From: Gluconobacter sp. Dm-62
GTDB lineage: Bacteria > Pseudomonadota > Alphaproteobacteria > Acetobacterales > Acetobacteraceae
Reading direction: 5' to 3'
Assembly: GCF_018256155.1 (NCBI RefSeq)
Contig: NZ_JAERLY010000001.1
Location: 248,001-312,000 of the forward strand
Length of the DNA stretch: 64,000 nt
Shown one piece after another: positions 17,799 through 26,496 of this stretch. The notes beneath the pieces are model-generated. The model was not told the origin of the DNA. It saw only the letters and a program-made list of their open reading frames with translations, and did no database searches. The position numbers were made by a program, and so were the translations under genes. Every line of letters starts with the position of its first letter. Position 1 is the first letter of the stretch.

Positions 17799-18740
17799 TT
17801 ATTTGCGGATGATGGCACCAACCTGCTCGGTAATGGGGGCATACCATTGCGGACGGCGATGCGCTTCGAAGTTGAACATCTTGGACTTACCCTGCAGGCA
17901 CTGATCCATGTCGCAGTCTGCAACGACGATTTCATCTGCGAGGGTTTTCGTTTCCGCAACAATCTGTCCGTCCGGATCAACGATACATGACCCGCCGATC
18001 AGTCCAGACCCGTCCTCGTTACCGGCCTTGGCAACCGCCACACTCCAGCACGCATTCATGTAGGAATTGGACTGCGCGACGAGTTGGGCATGGAACGTCC
18101 GCAGTGCTGCACTTTCGGTGTCGCCGCCATTGGGATCGTAAGCTGCCGAGTTGTAGCCGACACAGAGCAGTTCCATACCCTGCAACGCCAGACATCGCCA
18201 GGCTTCCGGCCAGCGGCGGTCATTGCAGATCAGCATGCCGACAATGGCATTCTTAAGCTCCGGACCGGAATGCACGACCGGGAAGCCCATATCCCCATAT
18301 TCGAAATAGCGCTTCTCAAGCTGCTGATAGAGCGCACCGGGACGCGGCTCGACCGAACCAGGGAGATGGATCTTGCGATATTTTCCCATGATCTGCCCTT
18401 CCGGGCCGACCAGAACAGACGTGTTGAAGCGCTGCCCTTCCGGAGTCAGTTCAGCGTATCCAAGATAGAACGAAACTCCGAGTTCACGTGCCCGGTCGAA
18501 AAGCGGCTGAACATTGGGGTTCGGCATCGACTTTTCGAAATAATCTTCCAGTTCCTGTCCTTCCAGAAGCCAGCGCGGAAAAAATGTCGTCAGCGCCAGT
18601 TCCGGAAAAACCACCAGCTCTGCGCCCTGCTCAGCGGACTGTTCCAGAAGCGTTATGAGCCGGGCGAGTGTATCAGCCCGTGAGTCCGTACGCTGGGTGG
18701 GCCCCATCTGGGCTGCAGCAATTCTGATAATGCGGCTCAT
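17799..18740 (-). CDS. N-carbamoyl-D-amino acid hydrolase (D-carbamoylase, nitrilase superfamily)
   Basis: The 313-residue protein carries the nitrilase catalytic triad at Glu47 (VVFPELALTTFFPRW), Lys123 (KYRKIHLPG) and Cys172 (ICNDRRWPE). Several stretches (ELALTTFFPRW, GYAEL, RFNTS, LEKRYFE, CNDRRWPE) are those I know from the Agrobacterium D-carbamoylase, and the length is close to its 304 residues. The enzyme hydrolyses N-carbamoyl-D-amino acids to D-amino acids, ammonia and CO2 in the cytoplasm. It is the first gene of a three-gene minus-strand run with two racemases. The upstream peptide-type ABC genes on the same strand end 129 bases before it. The nitrilase-superfamily assignment is certain; D-carbamoylase specificity is strongly suggested. 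Confidence 0.9.
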   Translation of the reverse strand: MSRIIRIAAAQMGPTQRTDSRADTLARLITLLEQSAEQGAELVVFPELALTTFFPRWLLEGQELEDYFEKSMPNPNVQPLFDRARELGVSFYLGYAELTPEGQRFNTSVLVGPEGQIMGKYRKIHLPGSVEPRPGALYQQLEKRYFEYGDMGFPVVHSGPELKNAIVGMLICNDRRWPEAWRCLALQGMELLCVGYNSAAYDPNGGDTESAALRTFHAQLVAQSNSYMNACWSVAVAKAGNEDGSGLIGGSCIVDPDGQIVAETKTLADEIVVADCDMDQCLQGKSKMFNFEAHRRPQWYAPITEQVGAIIRK

Positions 18741-18869
18741 TGTGTTCTCGAAGCTGTATTGGAGGAAATAGGTACTGTGTCTATTTTTTACCTGTCTCGA
18801 CGTTATGGAAATTCCGTAATCGAATCAATTAAAGGCCTATAATAATTGGGTGGCCTCTATTTGAATTGC

Positions 18870-20480
18870 TTATACGGAACCCTCTGGATGAAAATGTGGA
18901 ATGGCCTCCAGAAGCTGTGCCGTGTAGTCACTTTGGGGCGCACGGAAGATATCCTCACATCGTCCAGCCTCCACAATCTGCCCTTTGCGCAGAATGATCG
19001 CGTGGTCGCACAACATGCGCACGACATGCAGATCATGACTGACGAACAGGTAGGACATGCCACGTTCGCGACGCAGCCGTTCCAGAAGCGCCAGAACTTC
19101 GGCCTGCACCAGAACATCCAGTGCAGCCGTGGGTTCATCAAGTATCAGCAGGTCCGGCGAAACGATGATCGCCCGGGCAATCCCCACACGCGCGCACTGA
19201 CCACCCGACATCTGGTGCGGGTAACGCTCCAGCATGTCTTCTGACAGCCCGACAGATCGCGCAGTCTGCACGACGAGCTCTGCAAGCGCATCCCCTTCAG
19301 GAACCGGCCCCATCCGCAGCAGTGGATCAACAATGGACCGGAATGCCGTGTAACGCGGATTGAGGCTGCCTGCCGCATCCTGAAAAACGAACTGGATCTG
19401 CCGACGCTGTGGCGCCCGATAGAAGTCCTCCGCCGGAACCGTACTGATGGGCGTTCCATTGAACAGGATTTCACCTCCGTCCGCATCCACCAGACGACTG
19501 ACAAGACGGGAAATCGTGCTCTTTCCCGAACCGGACTCTCCAATCAGTCCAAGACATTCTCCCTGACGGATGGAAAAGGACACATCATCCACGGCCCGGA
19601 ACCCGTTCTGGTATTCCTTCACCAGATTTCGCACTTCAAGCAATAGCGCAGGAGCACTGTCCTGCCGGGCAGCCGCATCCGTCGGTACTTCCAGAAGAGA
19701 TGTTGCATTGGGACATGCCGCAACCAGCCGGCGCGTATAGTCGTTGCGTGGGTTGCGGAAGAGCGTTTCGGGCGTCCCGCGCTCTACGATTTCACCATGC
19801 CGCATGACCGCGACATCATCGCAGTACTGCGCCGCCATCCCCAGATCATGCGTCACGAGAATCATGCCCATGTCCTGCTCGCGCGTCAGACGCAAAAGCA
19901 GATCCATCGCCGATTTCTGCGTCAGAACGTCCAGACCCGTCGTCGGCTCATCCGCAATGATCAGATCCGGCGAACACGCCACTGCCATGGCAATGACGAT
20001 GCGCTGACACAGACCACCTGAAAGCTGATGTGGATACGCATTCAGACAACGCGTCACATCCGTGATGCTCACCTGATGCATCAGTTCCACAAGCCGCTTT
20101 TGCAGTGCCGCACGGTCCAGTCTGCGGTGAGCCCGGATCACGTCCGCAAGCTGGTCCCGCACCCGCCGCGTCGGATTGAGCGCCGCACGCGGGTTCTGGA
20201 ATACCATCGCAATGCCCGCCCCGCGCAGACTGCGTGGAACGTGGTGCGTAATCTCCTGTCCCCGGAACCGGATCGTTCCTTCCGTAACAACTGCCTGTTT
20301 CGGCAGCAGCCCCATTGCGGTCAGCCCCGTTACGGACTTTCCCGAACCGCTTTCCCCCACAAGCGCGAGCACCTTACCGCGCTCAACGGACAGGGAAATT
20401 CCGTGCAGGACTTCCCTTCTGCTCCGGTCGGACGTGAAGCTGACACGCAGATCGTCGATCGTCAGAAGCGGTTCGGTCAT
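18870..20480 (-). CDS. Fused double ATP-binding protein of a peptide-type ABC importer
   Basis: 536 residues with two complete ABC domains, equivalent to DppD joined to DppF as in GsiA/YejF. The first has Walker A GESGSGKS at 42-49 and signature LSGGLCQR at 153-160. The second has GESGSGKS at about 314-321 and signature MSGGQCAR. Both have Walker B (IIADEPTTGLD, LILDEPTAALD). The start overlaps the preceding permease gene by four bases. It energises the DppB/DppC-type permeases encoded upstream. The Cys in each signature where Gln is usual is mildly odd but in a tolerant position. Confidence 0.93.
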   Translation of the reverse strand: MTEPLLTIDDLRVSFTSDRSRREVLHGISLSVERGKVLALVGESGSGKSVTGLTAMGLLPKQAVVTEGTIRFRGQEITHHVPRSLRGAGIAMVFQNPRAALNPTRRVRDQLADVIRAHRRLDRAALQKRLVELMHQVSITDVTRCLNAYPHQLSGGLCQRIVIAMAVACSPDLIIADEPTTGLDVLTQKSAMDLLLRLTREQDMGMILVTHDLGMAAQYCDDVAVMRHGEIVERGTPETLFRNPRNDYTRRLVAACPNATSLLEVPTDAAARQDSAPALLLEVRNLVKEYQNGFRAVDDVSFSIRQGECLGLIGESGSGKSTISRLVSRLVDADGGEILFNGTPISTVPAEDFYRAPQRRQIQFVFQDAAGSLNPRYTAFRSIVDPLLRMGPVPEGDALAELVVQTARSVGLSEDMLERYPHQMSGGQCARVGIARAIIVSPDLLILDEPTAALDVLVQAEVLALLERLRRERGMSYLFVSHDLHVVRMLCDHAIILRKGQIVEAGRCEDIFRAPQSDYTAQLLEAIPHFHPEGSV

Positions 20481-21343
20481 GAGCGTGTCCTCGGATCGAG
20501 CAGGTCCCGCAGGCCGTCACCCAGCAGGTTGAAGCACAGGATGGTCACCATCAGCATTCCGCCTGGAAAGACGACCAGCCACCACCGCCCCGAAGACATG
20601 AAATGCGCTCCATTGGCGACCATCACCCCCCATTCGGGCGTCGGTACCGGGATCCCCAGCCCCAGAAAGGACAGCCCGGCGGCATTGAGAATAGCCCATC
20701 CCAGATTGAGGGAAGCCTGCACGACAATGGTCGGCAAAATGTTGGGCAGCAGGAACATTAGCACGATGCGCGTGGGCGACGTTCCGCTGACATGCGCCGC
20801 CTCGACCCAGCCCAGATTGCGCCGCGCCGCAACCTCACTTCGGGCGATCCGGATATAGAACGGGAAATTAATGATGGCCGTCGCATAGATCAGATTGGCG
20901 ATCGAGTTCCCCAGAACCGCCACAAGCGCCATGGCCATGACGAACAGTGGAAACGCCGTCAGCACATCCACAATACGTCCCGTCACACGGTCCAGCCAGC
21001 CGCCCTGATATCCACAGAAACACCCGACCGTCACACCCGCCACAAGCGAGATCGTCACGGCTGAGACGGCAATCGACAGGTCGAGGCGCGCCGCCGCAAG
21101 GATCCGGCTGAACACATCACGCCCCAGTTCGTCCGTCCCGAACCAGTGCTGCCCGTCAGGCGCAACAAGTGCATGCGGCACATCGGAGGCAAGCGGGTCA
21201 TATGGCGAGATTACCGGAGCAAGTGCCGCCAGAAGGACGATGATCGAAAGGCCAGCGATCGCAAGCGCCGTCACCGGCTGCTGACGGATAAAACGTCCGA
21301 CCCCGAAACGCTTTGATCGCATTGTGAAATTCGTCATGGTCAT
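20477..21343 (-). CDS. Peptide-type ABC importer permease (DppC-like)
   Basis: 288 residues: a cytoplasmic N-terminus, then about six membrane segments, with DPLASDVPHALVAPDGQHWFG and TDELGRDVFSRIL characteristic of the DppC/OppC family, and an EAA loop near AAHVSGTSPTRIVLMFLLPN. It overlaps both neighbours by four bases, so it is translationally coupled inside the transporter operon. With the DppB-like partner it forms the membrane channel for peptides, nickel complexes, glutathione or other small solutes; the solute here is unknown. Confidence 0.93.
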   Translation of the reverse strand: MTMTNFTMRSKRFGVGRFIRQQPVTALAIAGLSIIVLLAALAPVISPYDPLASDVPHALVAPDGQHWFGTDELGRDVFSRILAAARLDLSIAVSAVTISLVAGVTVGCFCGYQGGWLDRVTGRIVDVLTAFPLFVMAMALVAVLGNSIANLIYATAIINFPFYIRIARSEVAARRNLGWVEAAHVSGTSPTRIVLMFLLPNILPTIVVQASLNLGWAILNAAGLSFLGLGIPVPTPEWGVMVANGAHFMSSGRWWLVVFPGGMLMVTILCFNLLGDGLRDLLDPRTRS

Positions 21344-22383
21344 TCCACACTCACCCGCGGGTCCAGCACACCCAGCAGCAGGTCAATCACCAGATTTACC
21401 AGAATGAACAGGCACGCCATCAGCAGGATGAATCCCTGCACCGGCGCATAATCGGATGAAACGAGCGCATCGAGCGCATAGGACGCCACTCCCGGCCAGG
21501 AGAAAATCTTCTCAACCAGCACATTCGCCCCCATCATGGTCGAAAATACGATCCCCACCGTCGTCAGGACCGGCATCAGCGCATTGCGCAGCGTGTAGAC
21601 GATCATGATACGCCAGGTCGGAAGCCCCATGGCCCGTGCCGTCCGGATGTAATCCGCTCCCAACACCGAAATGACCGCTGCCCGTGTCATGCGAGTCAGA
21701 GGCGCGATCACGAACAGCGCCATCGTCATGGCCGGCAGAACAAGCTGACCGGCAGCCTCGTGCCATGCTGTCCAGTCTCCCGCCAACGCACTATCGATCA
21801 GGAGGAGGCCCGTCAGGCGTGGAGGCTGGGGAAGAAAGATGTTGATCCGGCCTGTGGGATCGGGGGCCACACCCAGCCAGTAATAGAAGACGTAGACCAG
21901 CAGGATACCCGAGACGAACGGCGGAATGCAGAAGCAGGCCGAGCAGAAAGCGCGGACGAACTGGTCGTATTTTGACCCGGACCACCAGGCCGCCGTCAGA
22001 CCCAGCGGCAGGGAAATCAGCAGACTGAAAGCCAGTGCGGTCAGGGTCAGTTCCAGCGAGGCTGGCAGGCGTTCGTGCATATCCTGTGCCACGGACTGGC
22101 CAGTCGTCAGGGAGCGGCCGAGATCACCCGTCGCAAGATTCTCGAGATAGTGCAGGAGCTGGACAGGCATGGGCGCGTCCAGCCCCATCTTGTGGCGCAG
22201 TTCCTGGATTTCGGCCTGTCCGGCATTGGGGCCGGAAGCAAAATAGACGGCCGGATCCCCGGGAAGCACCCGCATCATGATGAAAGTAAAGAGAATGACG
22301 CAGAAGAGCGCGGGAAGTGCCGCGCCCAGACGCAGTCCGATCCGGCGGACCAAAGGCGGGAGGAGATGTTTTTCCGCGGACAT
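21340..22383 (-). CDS. Peptide-type ABC importer permease (DppB-like)
   Basis: 347 residues. The N-terminal helix and MMRVLPGDPAVYFA are the DppB/OppB signature, followed by further membrane helices and an EAA-type loop RTARAMGLPTWRIMIVYTLRNALMP. It begins two bases after the binding-protein stop codon and overlaps the next permease by four bases. It forms the heterodimeric channel with the DppC-like protein. Confidence 0.93.
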   Translation of the reverse strand: MSAEKHLLPPLVRRIGLRLGAALPALFCVILFTFIMMRVLPGDPAVYFASGPNAGQAEIQELRHKMGLDAPMPVQLLHYLENLATGDLGRSLTTGQSVAQDMHERLPASLELTLTALAFSLLISLPLGLTAAWWSGSKYDQFVRAFCSACFCIPPFVSGILLVYVFYYWLGVAPDPTGRINIFLPQPPRLTGLLLIDSALAGDWTAWHEAAGQLVLPAMTMALFVIAPLTRMTRAAVISVLGADYIRTARAMGLPTWRIMIVYTLRNALMPVLTTVGIVFSTMMGANVLVEKIFSWPGVASYALDALVSSDYAPVQGFILLMACLFILVNLVIDLLLGVLDPRVSVE

Positions 22384-22385
22384 GG

Positions 22386-24020
22386 TCAGCTCCGGGCCAG
22401 GGTACGGAAATCGACCTGACGGTAATACTGGTATGTAAAGCCAGTGAGGTCAGGGACGGTCACGGCATCCATGTTGGGCTGCCACAGAAGGATCAGCGGA
22501 ACCTGATTGACGAGCAGGTCCAGCATGGCCTGACATTCGGCCACATAGGCCGCTTCGTCCGTCTCAAAGCGGGCCTTTTCCACAAGTTCCACCATATGCG
22601 GGCTGTTCCAGTTGGAGAAATTCCAGCGCTGGTCGCGGGTGAAATACAGGTAAAAGAAATAATAGGCATGCTCGATCCAGCCAGCCGCTGTGTCGGTGTA
22701 GAAATCGAGCTGTCGCCGGGCCTGCATAGTGTTGAACTGCGCATCCGGAAGTTTGTCGATCCTGACCGTAATGCCGATATGACCCAGCGCTTCCTGGATC
22801 AGCGCGGCCATGGGCTCGGCTGTGGTCGTCTGGCTGGTGGCATAGGAGAAAGTCGTGTGAAAACCGTCGGGATGGCCGGCTTTCGCCAGCATTTCGCGCG
22901 CTTTCTGGACATTCTGCGAGAATGGCAGGGGCTGTGGGAAATCCGGCGCCGGAGACTGCCCTGACCAGTCTGCACCATAAAGGGGTTTGCCGCGGCCAAA
23001 GATACTGGCGGCAAACAGGTCCTGATACGGCAGAGCCAGCGCAATGGCACGACGGACAAGCACGTTATTGAACGGCGCGCTCTGGGTATTGAAAGCCAGA
23101 TGCGTGAAGCAGTTGCTCTCCACGACGGAATCGATATGGACCTTTCCACGGCGTGAAAGCGCCATGATATCATAAGCTTCAAGGTCGATAACGATGTCGG
23201 CGTCACCGCGTTCGATCAGCCCGGCGCGGGTTGTGGCTTCAGGAACGGTTTGACTGATGATCCGCTCGAAAAAGGGCGCGACTCCCCCGTGCCAGCCGTC
23301 ATGACGGGTCAGGGTGACGTTCACGCCGGGTTTGAAATTCTCGACGCGGAAAGCGCCCCCGGCCGCCGTATTGTGCTGGAGCCACTGCTGGGCCCAGGGG
23401 TCGTCTGATGTGGCATGCTGTCGGGCCAGCCGGCTGTTGACCATGATGGCGTAAGGCATGGCCAGATTGGCCATCGCCAGACGGTCAGGCTTGGGCAGGG
23501 AAATCTCGATTGTACGCTCACCAGCAATGCGAAACTGATCCGGTGTGGTCAGGGAGCCACTGCTGAACTGGGGACGGGCGAGCGAATTGGCCGAGACACA
23601 GCGATCGAGGGACCATTTGATATCTTCAGCCGTGACGGGGGTACCGTCATGCCAGACAGCATTGTCCCGCAGATGGAGCGTAAGGTTACGCTGGTCTGCG
23701 CTGATCTCGCAGGATTCAGCAAGCTCGCCCTGCAGATGCGTGGGATCAAACGTCGCGAAGGCTCCGATGGGGCGGCTGCCGAATGTCATGAGGCGGTCAT
23801 AGACATTCATGCTCAGCCCGAAGGACTCACGGGTTGACCCGAGCATGGTGGGATCAAGCGTGTTAACTGCACCGCCTGTGACATGCCGCAGCGTCGCCCT
23901 TCGGGACTGGGCCAAAGCGGAACCCTGCGGATACGGCAGGGTCAGGGCAGCGCCCGCACCGAGAGTCGAAGCCAGGAAGGTACGGCGGTTGAGGGGATGT
24001 CTGGCCATAGGCTCAGGCAT
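22386..24020 (-). CDS. Peptide-type ABC importer substrate-binding protein (SBP_bac_5)
   Basis: 544 residues with a twin-arginine style leader (NRRTFLASTLGAGAALTLP, cleavage near ALAQS), so it is an exported periplasmic protein. The mature part has cluster-5 features: LHLRDNAVWHDGTPVTAEDIKWSLDR, the AFNTQSAPFNNVLVRRAIALAL region, and a late AAGWIEHAYYFFYLYF. The ATG at 24020 overlaps the end of the upstream flavoprotein gene by 8 bases; an alternative ATG at 24008 would leave a four-base gap. Members bind peptides or other hydrophilic solutes. Association with the D-carbamoylase genes downstream hints at a hydantoin, carbamoyl amino acid or D-peptide ligand, which is inference. Confidence 0.92.
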   Translation of the reverse strand: MPEPMARHPLNRRTFLASTLGAGAALTLPYPQGSALAQSRRATLRHVTGGAVNTLDPTMLGSTRESFGLSMNVYDRLMTFGSRPIGAFATFDPTHLQGELAESCEISADQRNLTLHLRDNAVWHDGTPVTAEDIKWSLDRCVSANSLARPQFSSGSLTTPDQFRIAGERTIEISLPKPDRLAMANLAMPYAIMVNSRLARQHATSDDPWAQQWLQHNTAAGGAFRVENFKPGVNVTLTRHDGWHGGVAPFFERIISQTVPEATTRAGLIERGDADIVIDLEAYDIMALSRRGKVHIDSVVESNCFTHLAFNTQSAPFNNVLVRRAIALALPYQDLFAASIFGRGKPLYGADWSGQSPAPDFPQPLPFSQNVQKAREMLAKAGHPDGFHTTFSYATSQTTTAEPMAALIQEALGHIGITVRIDKLPDAQFNTMQARRQLDFYTDTAAGWIEHAYYFFYLYFTRDQRWNFSNWNSPHMVELVEKARFETDEAAYVAECQAMLDLLVNQVPLILLWQPNMDAVTVPDLTGFTYQYYRQVDFRTLARS

Positions 24021-25479
24021 CTTCCAGTGTCATGGGATGACCTGCAGGCCAGCGCAGTTCAGCCTGCCGGATGTCATACCCTTTCAGGTCCTGCCAGTAA
24101 GCTTCCACATCGTCGCGGAAAAGGGCGCCGGTAATGCCCGAGACCAGTTTGGGCACGGAAAATTTCATGGCGTTGATGGATGATCCGGACGGGCCAAAAC
24201 TCATCGTGGCCGCGATGGAGAACAGATGGATGTTCCTCAGCCATGGCGTTTCACCGGGGACGCGCTCCTGAAGCGTGTAGTCGTTGCCCAGATAGGGAAA
24301 GGCCGACAGGCGGCTGTTCTGCTCATCCGGCGCAGGCGTAAAGCGGTCTTCCCACCGGGCGATATTTTCGGCAGCACGCGCCAGTTCAGGGCGCTGCGCA
24401 GGATTGTGCTCGATGCCGGTCGCACAGATGACGTAATCCGCTTCAAAAGGCCCCTGTGCGGTGTCCAGCAGGACTTTTTCTCCATCCATAGCGGCACCGT
24501 TCCAGCCAGCCCCCGTATAAAGACGGAAATTCATATGCTTCGCACAACGGTCCCATGTGGGCTGGGGGAAGCCTTCACGCAGGCCGAGGATGTAGTTCAT
24601 GAAACGCCATTTCCAGACGTCGTCGAGTTCGGAAAAATGCTTCAGAAAGCCAGTGAAGGTCAGCCACAGATAGGGCTGCACAAGCTGCGGCTCCGCCCGG
24701 CGACAGAAGAGATGCACCTCCCCTGCCCCCGCTTCCAGAGCAGTCGCTGCATTGTCGAATGCTGATGCACCAGCCCCGAGGATGGCGACGCGTTTTCCGC
24801 GCAGCGCAGCGAAATCAATGCCCTCCGCCGTATGGGCCCGAACCCGTGCAGGCAGTGCTTCGATGAAGCCCGGCATGGACCACCGGCCCAGACTTTCCTG
24901 CCCCGTGGCAAGAACAACCTTGCGGGTAAAACGGCGCACCGGTTCAGCACCTGCGCTCTGGAGCAGGACGCACAAACCGCCTTCACAGGGCTCGATGTCC
25001 AGAACAGTCGTGTCATTCTGGACGGGAATGCCAACGGTATCACGCAGCCAGAGCAGGTATTCGACCCAGTGCTGCTTGGTGATCAGATGCAGCGCCGTCC
25101 AGCTTTGCGGTCCAAACTTTGCTTCATGCCAGCTCTGATAGGTCAGGGACGGAATGTCGAGATCAGGCCCTGTGAAGTCCTTTGGGCTGCGGAGCGTATG
25201 CATCCGGGCATAGCTAAGCCACGGCCCTTCCAGCCCCCGGGGGGCCTGATCGACCACCAGAATATTGCGGACCTCATCGCGCATCAGGCCGAATGCCGCA
25301 GCAAGACCGCTTTGCCCACCACCCACGATCAGGACATCGAGCATCGCTTCGCCGGAGGGGGCCTCGTGCTGGAATGTCCAGGGGCGCCGCGGATGCGCGA
25401 TGCGATCAAGGTCGTCACGAACGCGGGCTGTCAGGTCGGCCAGGGCGTGGTCTGTCTGCGGGAGGGCGTCTGAGGTCAT
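24013..25479 (-). CDS. FAD/NAD(P)-binding flavoprotein, monooxygenase-like
   Basis: About 488 residues with two dinucleotide-binding motifs, VLIVGGGQSGLAA near residue 50 and VAILGAGASAFDNA near 230, and ATGxExxP-like CATGIEHNP. The order resembles FAD-dependent NAD(P)H monooxygenases of the Baeyer-Villiger/flavin-containing type, but the classical BVMO fingerprint is not evident. The ATG at 25479 has AGGCGG eight bases upstream and is preferred to a GTG at 25488. It heads the ABC-importer operon, so it may oxidise the incoming substrate. No specific reaction can be named. It is divergent from the SDR gene. Confidence 0.8.
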   Translation of the reverse strand: MTSDALPQTDHALADLTARVRDDLDRIAHPRRPWTFQHEAPSGEAMLDVLIVGGGQSGLAAAFGLMRDEVRNILVVDQAPRGLEGPWLSYARMHTLRSPKDFTGPDLDIPSLTYQSWHEAKFGPQSWTALHLITKQHWVEYLLWLRDTVGIPVQNDTTVLDIEPCEGGLCVLLQSAGAEPVRRFTRKVVLATGQESLGRWSMPGFIEALPARVRAHTAEGIDFAALRGKRVAILGAGASAFDNAATALEAGAGEVHLFCRRAEPQLVQPYLWLTFTGFLKHFSELDDVWKWRFMNYILGLREGFPQPTWDRCAKHMNFRLYTGAGWNGAAMDGEKVLLDTAQGPFEADYVICATGIEHNPAQRPELARAAENIARWEDRFTPAPDEQNSRLSAFPYLGNDYTLQERVPGETPWLRNIHLFSIAATMSFGPSGSSINAMKFSVPKLVSGITGALFRDDVEAYWQDLKGYDIRQAELRWPAGHPMTLEDA

Positions 25480-25710
25480 TTTGTACACCGCCTGTCATCT
25501 GGAATATCGTTTACAGGAGAGAACGAAAATCGGCTGATGTGAACTGTTTTCCCGGCCTTTTCGATTGCGAATCATTGCCGGGTATAAACCTCACCAATAC
25601 CCTACCGGAATAAAGTACAGGATTGTGATTATTCGTGCCCCTGCCCTGTCGACAGGATGTCAGAAACTGTTTCACAGTGGCGTTGCATACGCCTGGGAAG
25701 GGGAAAATCC

Positions 25711-26496
25711 ATGGATCTGGGTCTGAATGGAAAAACGGCTCTCGTCGTCGGGGCAAGCCGAGGGCTTGGACGTGCGATAGCAGTTGGTCTCTGTGCGGAA
25801 GGTGTAAGTGTACTGGCTGCGGCACGTAACCCTGCTGATATCGAGGCCTGGCGTGCAGAGCTCCCTGAAGACCAGCGCAGTCGCATTGCGGCCGTTCGGG
25901 CCGATCTGGCGGACCGTGCATCCATTATGGCCCTGGCGGATAGCGTTGTGGCAACAGGTGGCGTGGATATTCTCGTCAATAATAGTGGGGGACCACCGCC
26001 GGGACCTGTCAGTGGCTTTTCTGACGAGGACTGGGTGACACAGTTTACCGTTATGGCGAGCCGGTTCTTCCTGCTTGCCTCCAGACTGGTTCCGGGAATG
26101 CGGGAGCGGAAATGGGGACGTATCCTGACTGTAGGATCATCAGGAATTATGCAGCCGATTGCGGGATTGGGCCTGTCCAATGGAATCCGCGGCGCAATTG
26201 CCGGATGGTCCAAAACGCTCAGTAACGAAGTGGCCGCAGACGGGGTGACGGTCAACATGCTTATTCCCGGACGCATCCATACGGATCGTCTTGACCAGCT
26301 TGATGGAGCCGCAGCGCGCAGGAATGGAATAACGGTTCAGGAAGTTGCCAGCCGGTCGCTGCAGAATATTCCGGCGGGGCGTTACGGACGCCCGGAAGAG
26401 TTCGCGGATGCTGCGGTGTTTCTGGCCAGCGAACGAGCCGCATATATCACAGGCAGCCAGATCCGTATCGATGGCGGCATGATCCGGAGTGTATGA
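25711..26496 (+). CDS. Atypical short-chain dehydrogenase/reductase-like protein
   Basis: 261 residues with a Rossmann fold (GASRGLG at 14-20, NNSGG at 90-94, and an IRIDGGM C-terminus). AAGGGG lies just before ATG 25711. The catalytic Tyr-x-x-x-Lys is absent: the aligned positions are Ser156 and Arg160 in LSNGIRGAIAGW, while the Ser pair at 143-144 remains. I recall an SDR subgroup with a similar SNxxR pattern, so this may be a natural variant class with altered chemistry and not a dead gene. The stop overlaps the start of the FMN dehydrogenase gene by four bases. Substrate unknown. Confidence 0.82.
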   Translation: MDLGLNGKTALVVGASRGLGRAIAVGLCAEGVSVLAAARNPADIEAWRAELPEDQRSRIAAVRADLADRASIMALADSVVATGGVDILVNNSGGPPPGPVSGFSDEDWVTQFTVMASRFFLLASRLVPGMRERKWGRILTVGSSGIMQPIAGLGLSNGIRGAIAGWSKTLSNEVAADGVTVNMLIPGRIHTDRLDQLDGAAARRNGITVQEVASRSLQNIPAGRYGRPEEFADAAVFLASERAAYITGSQIRIDGGMIRSV

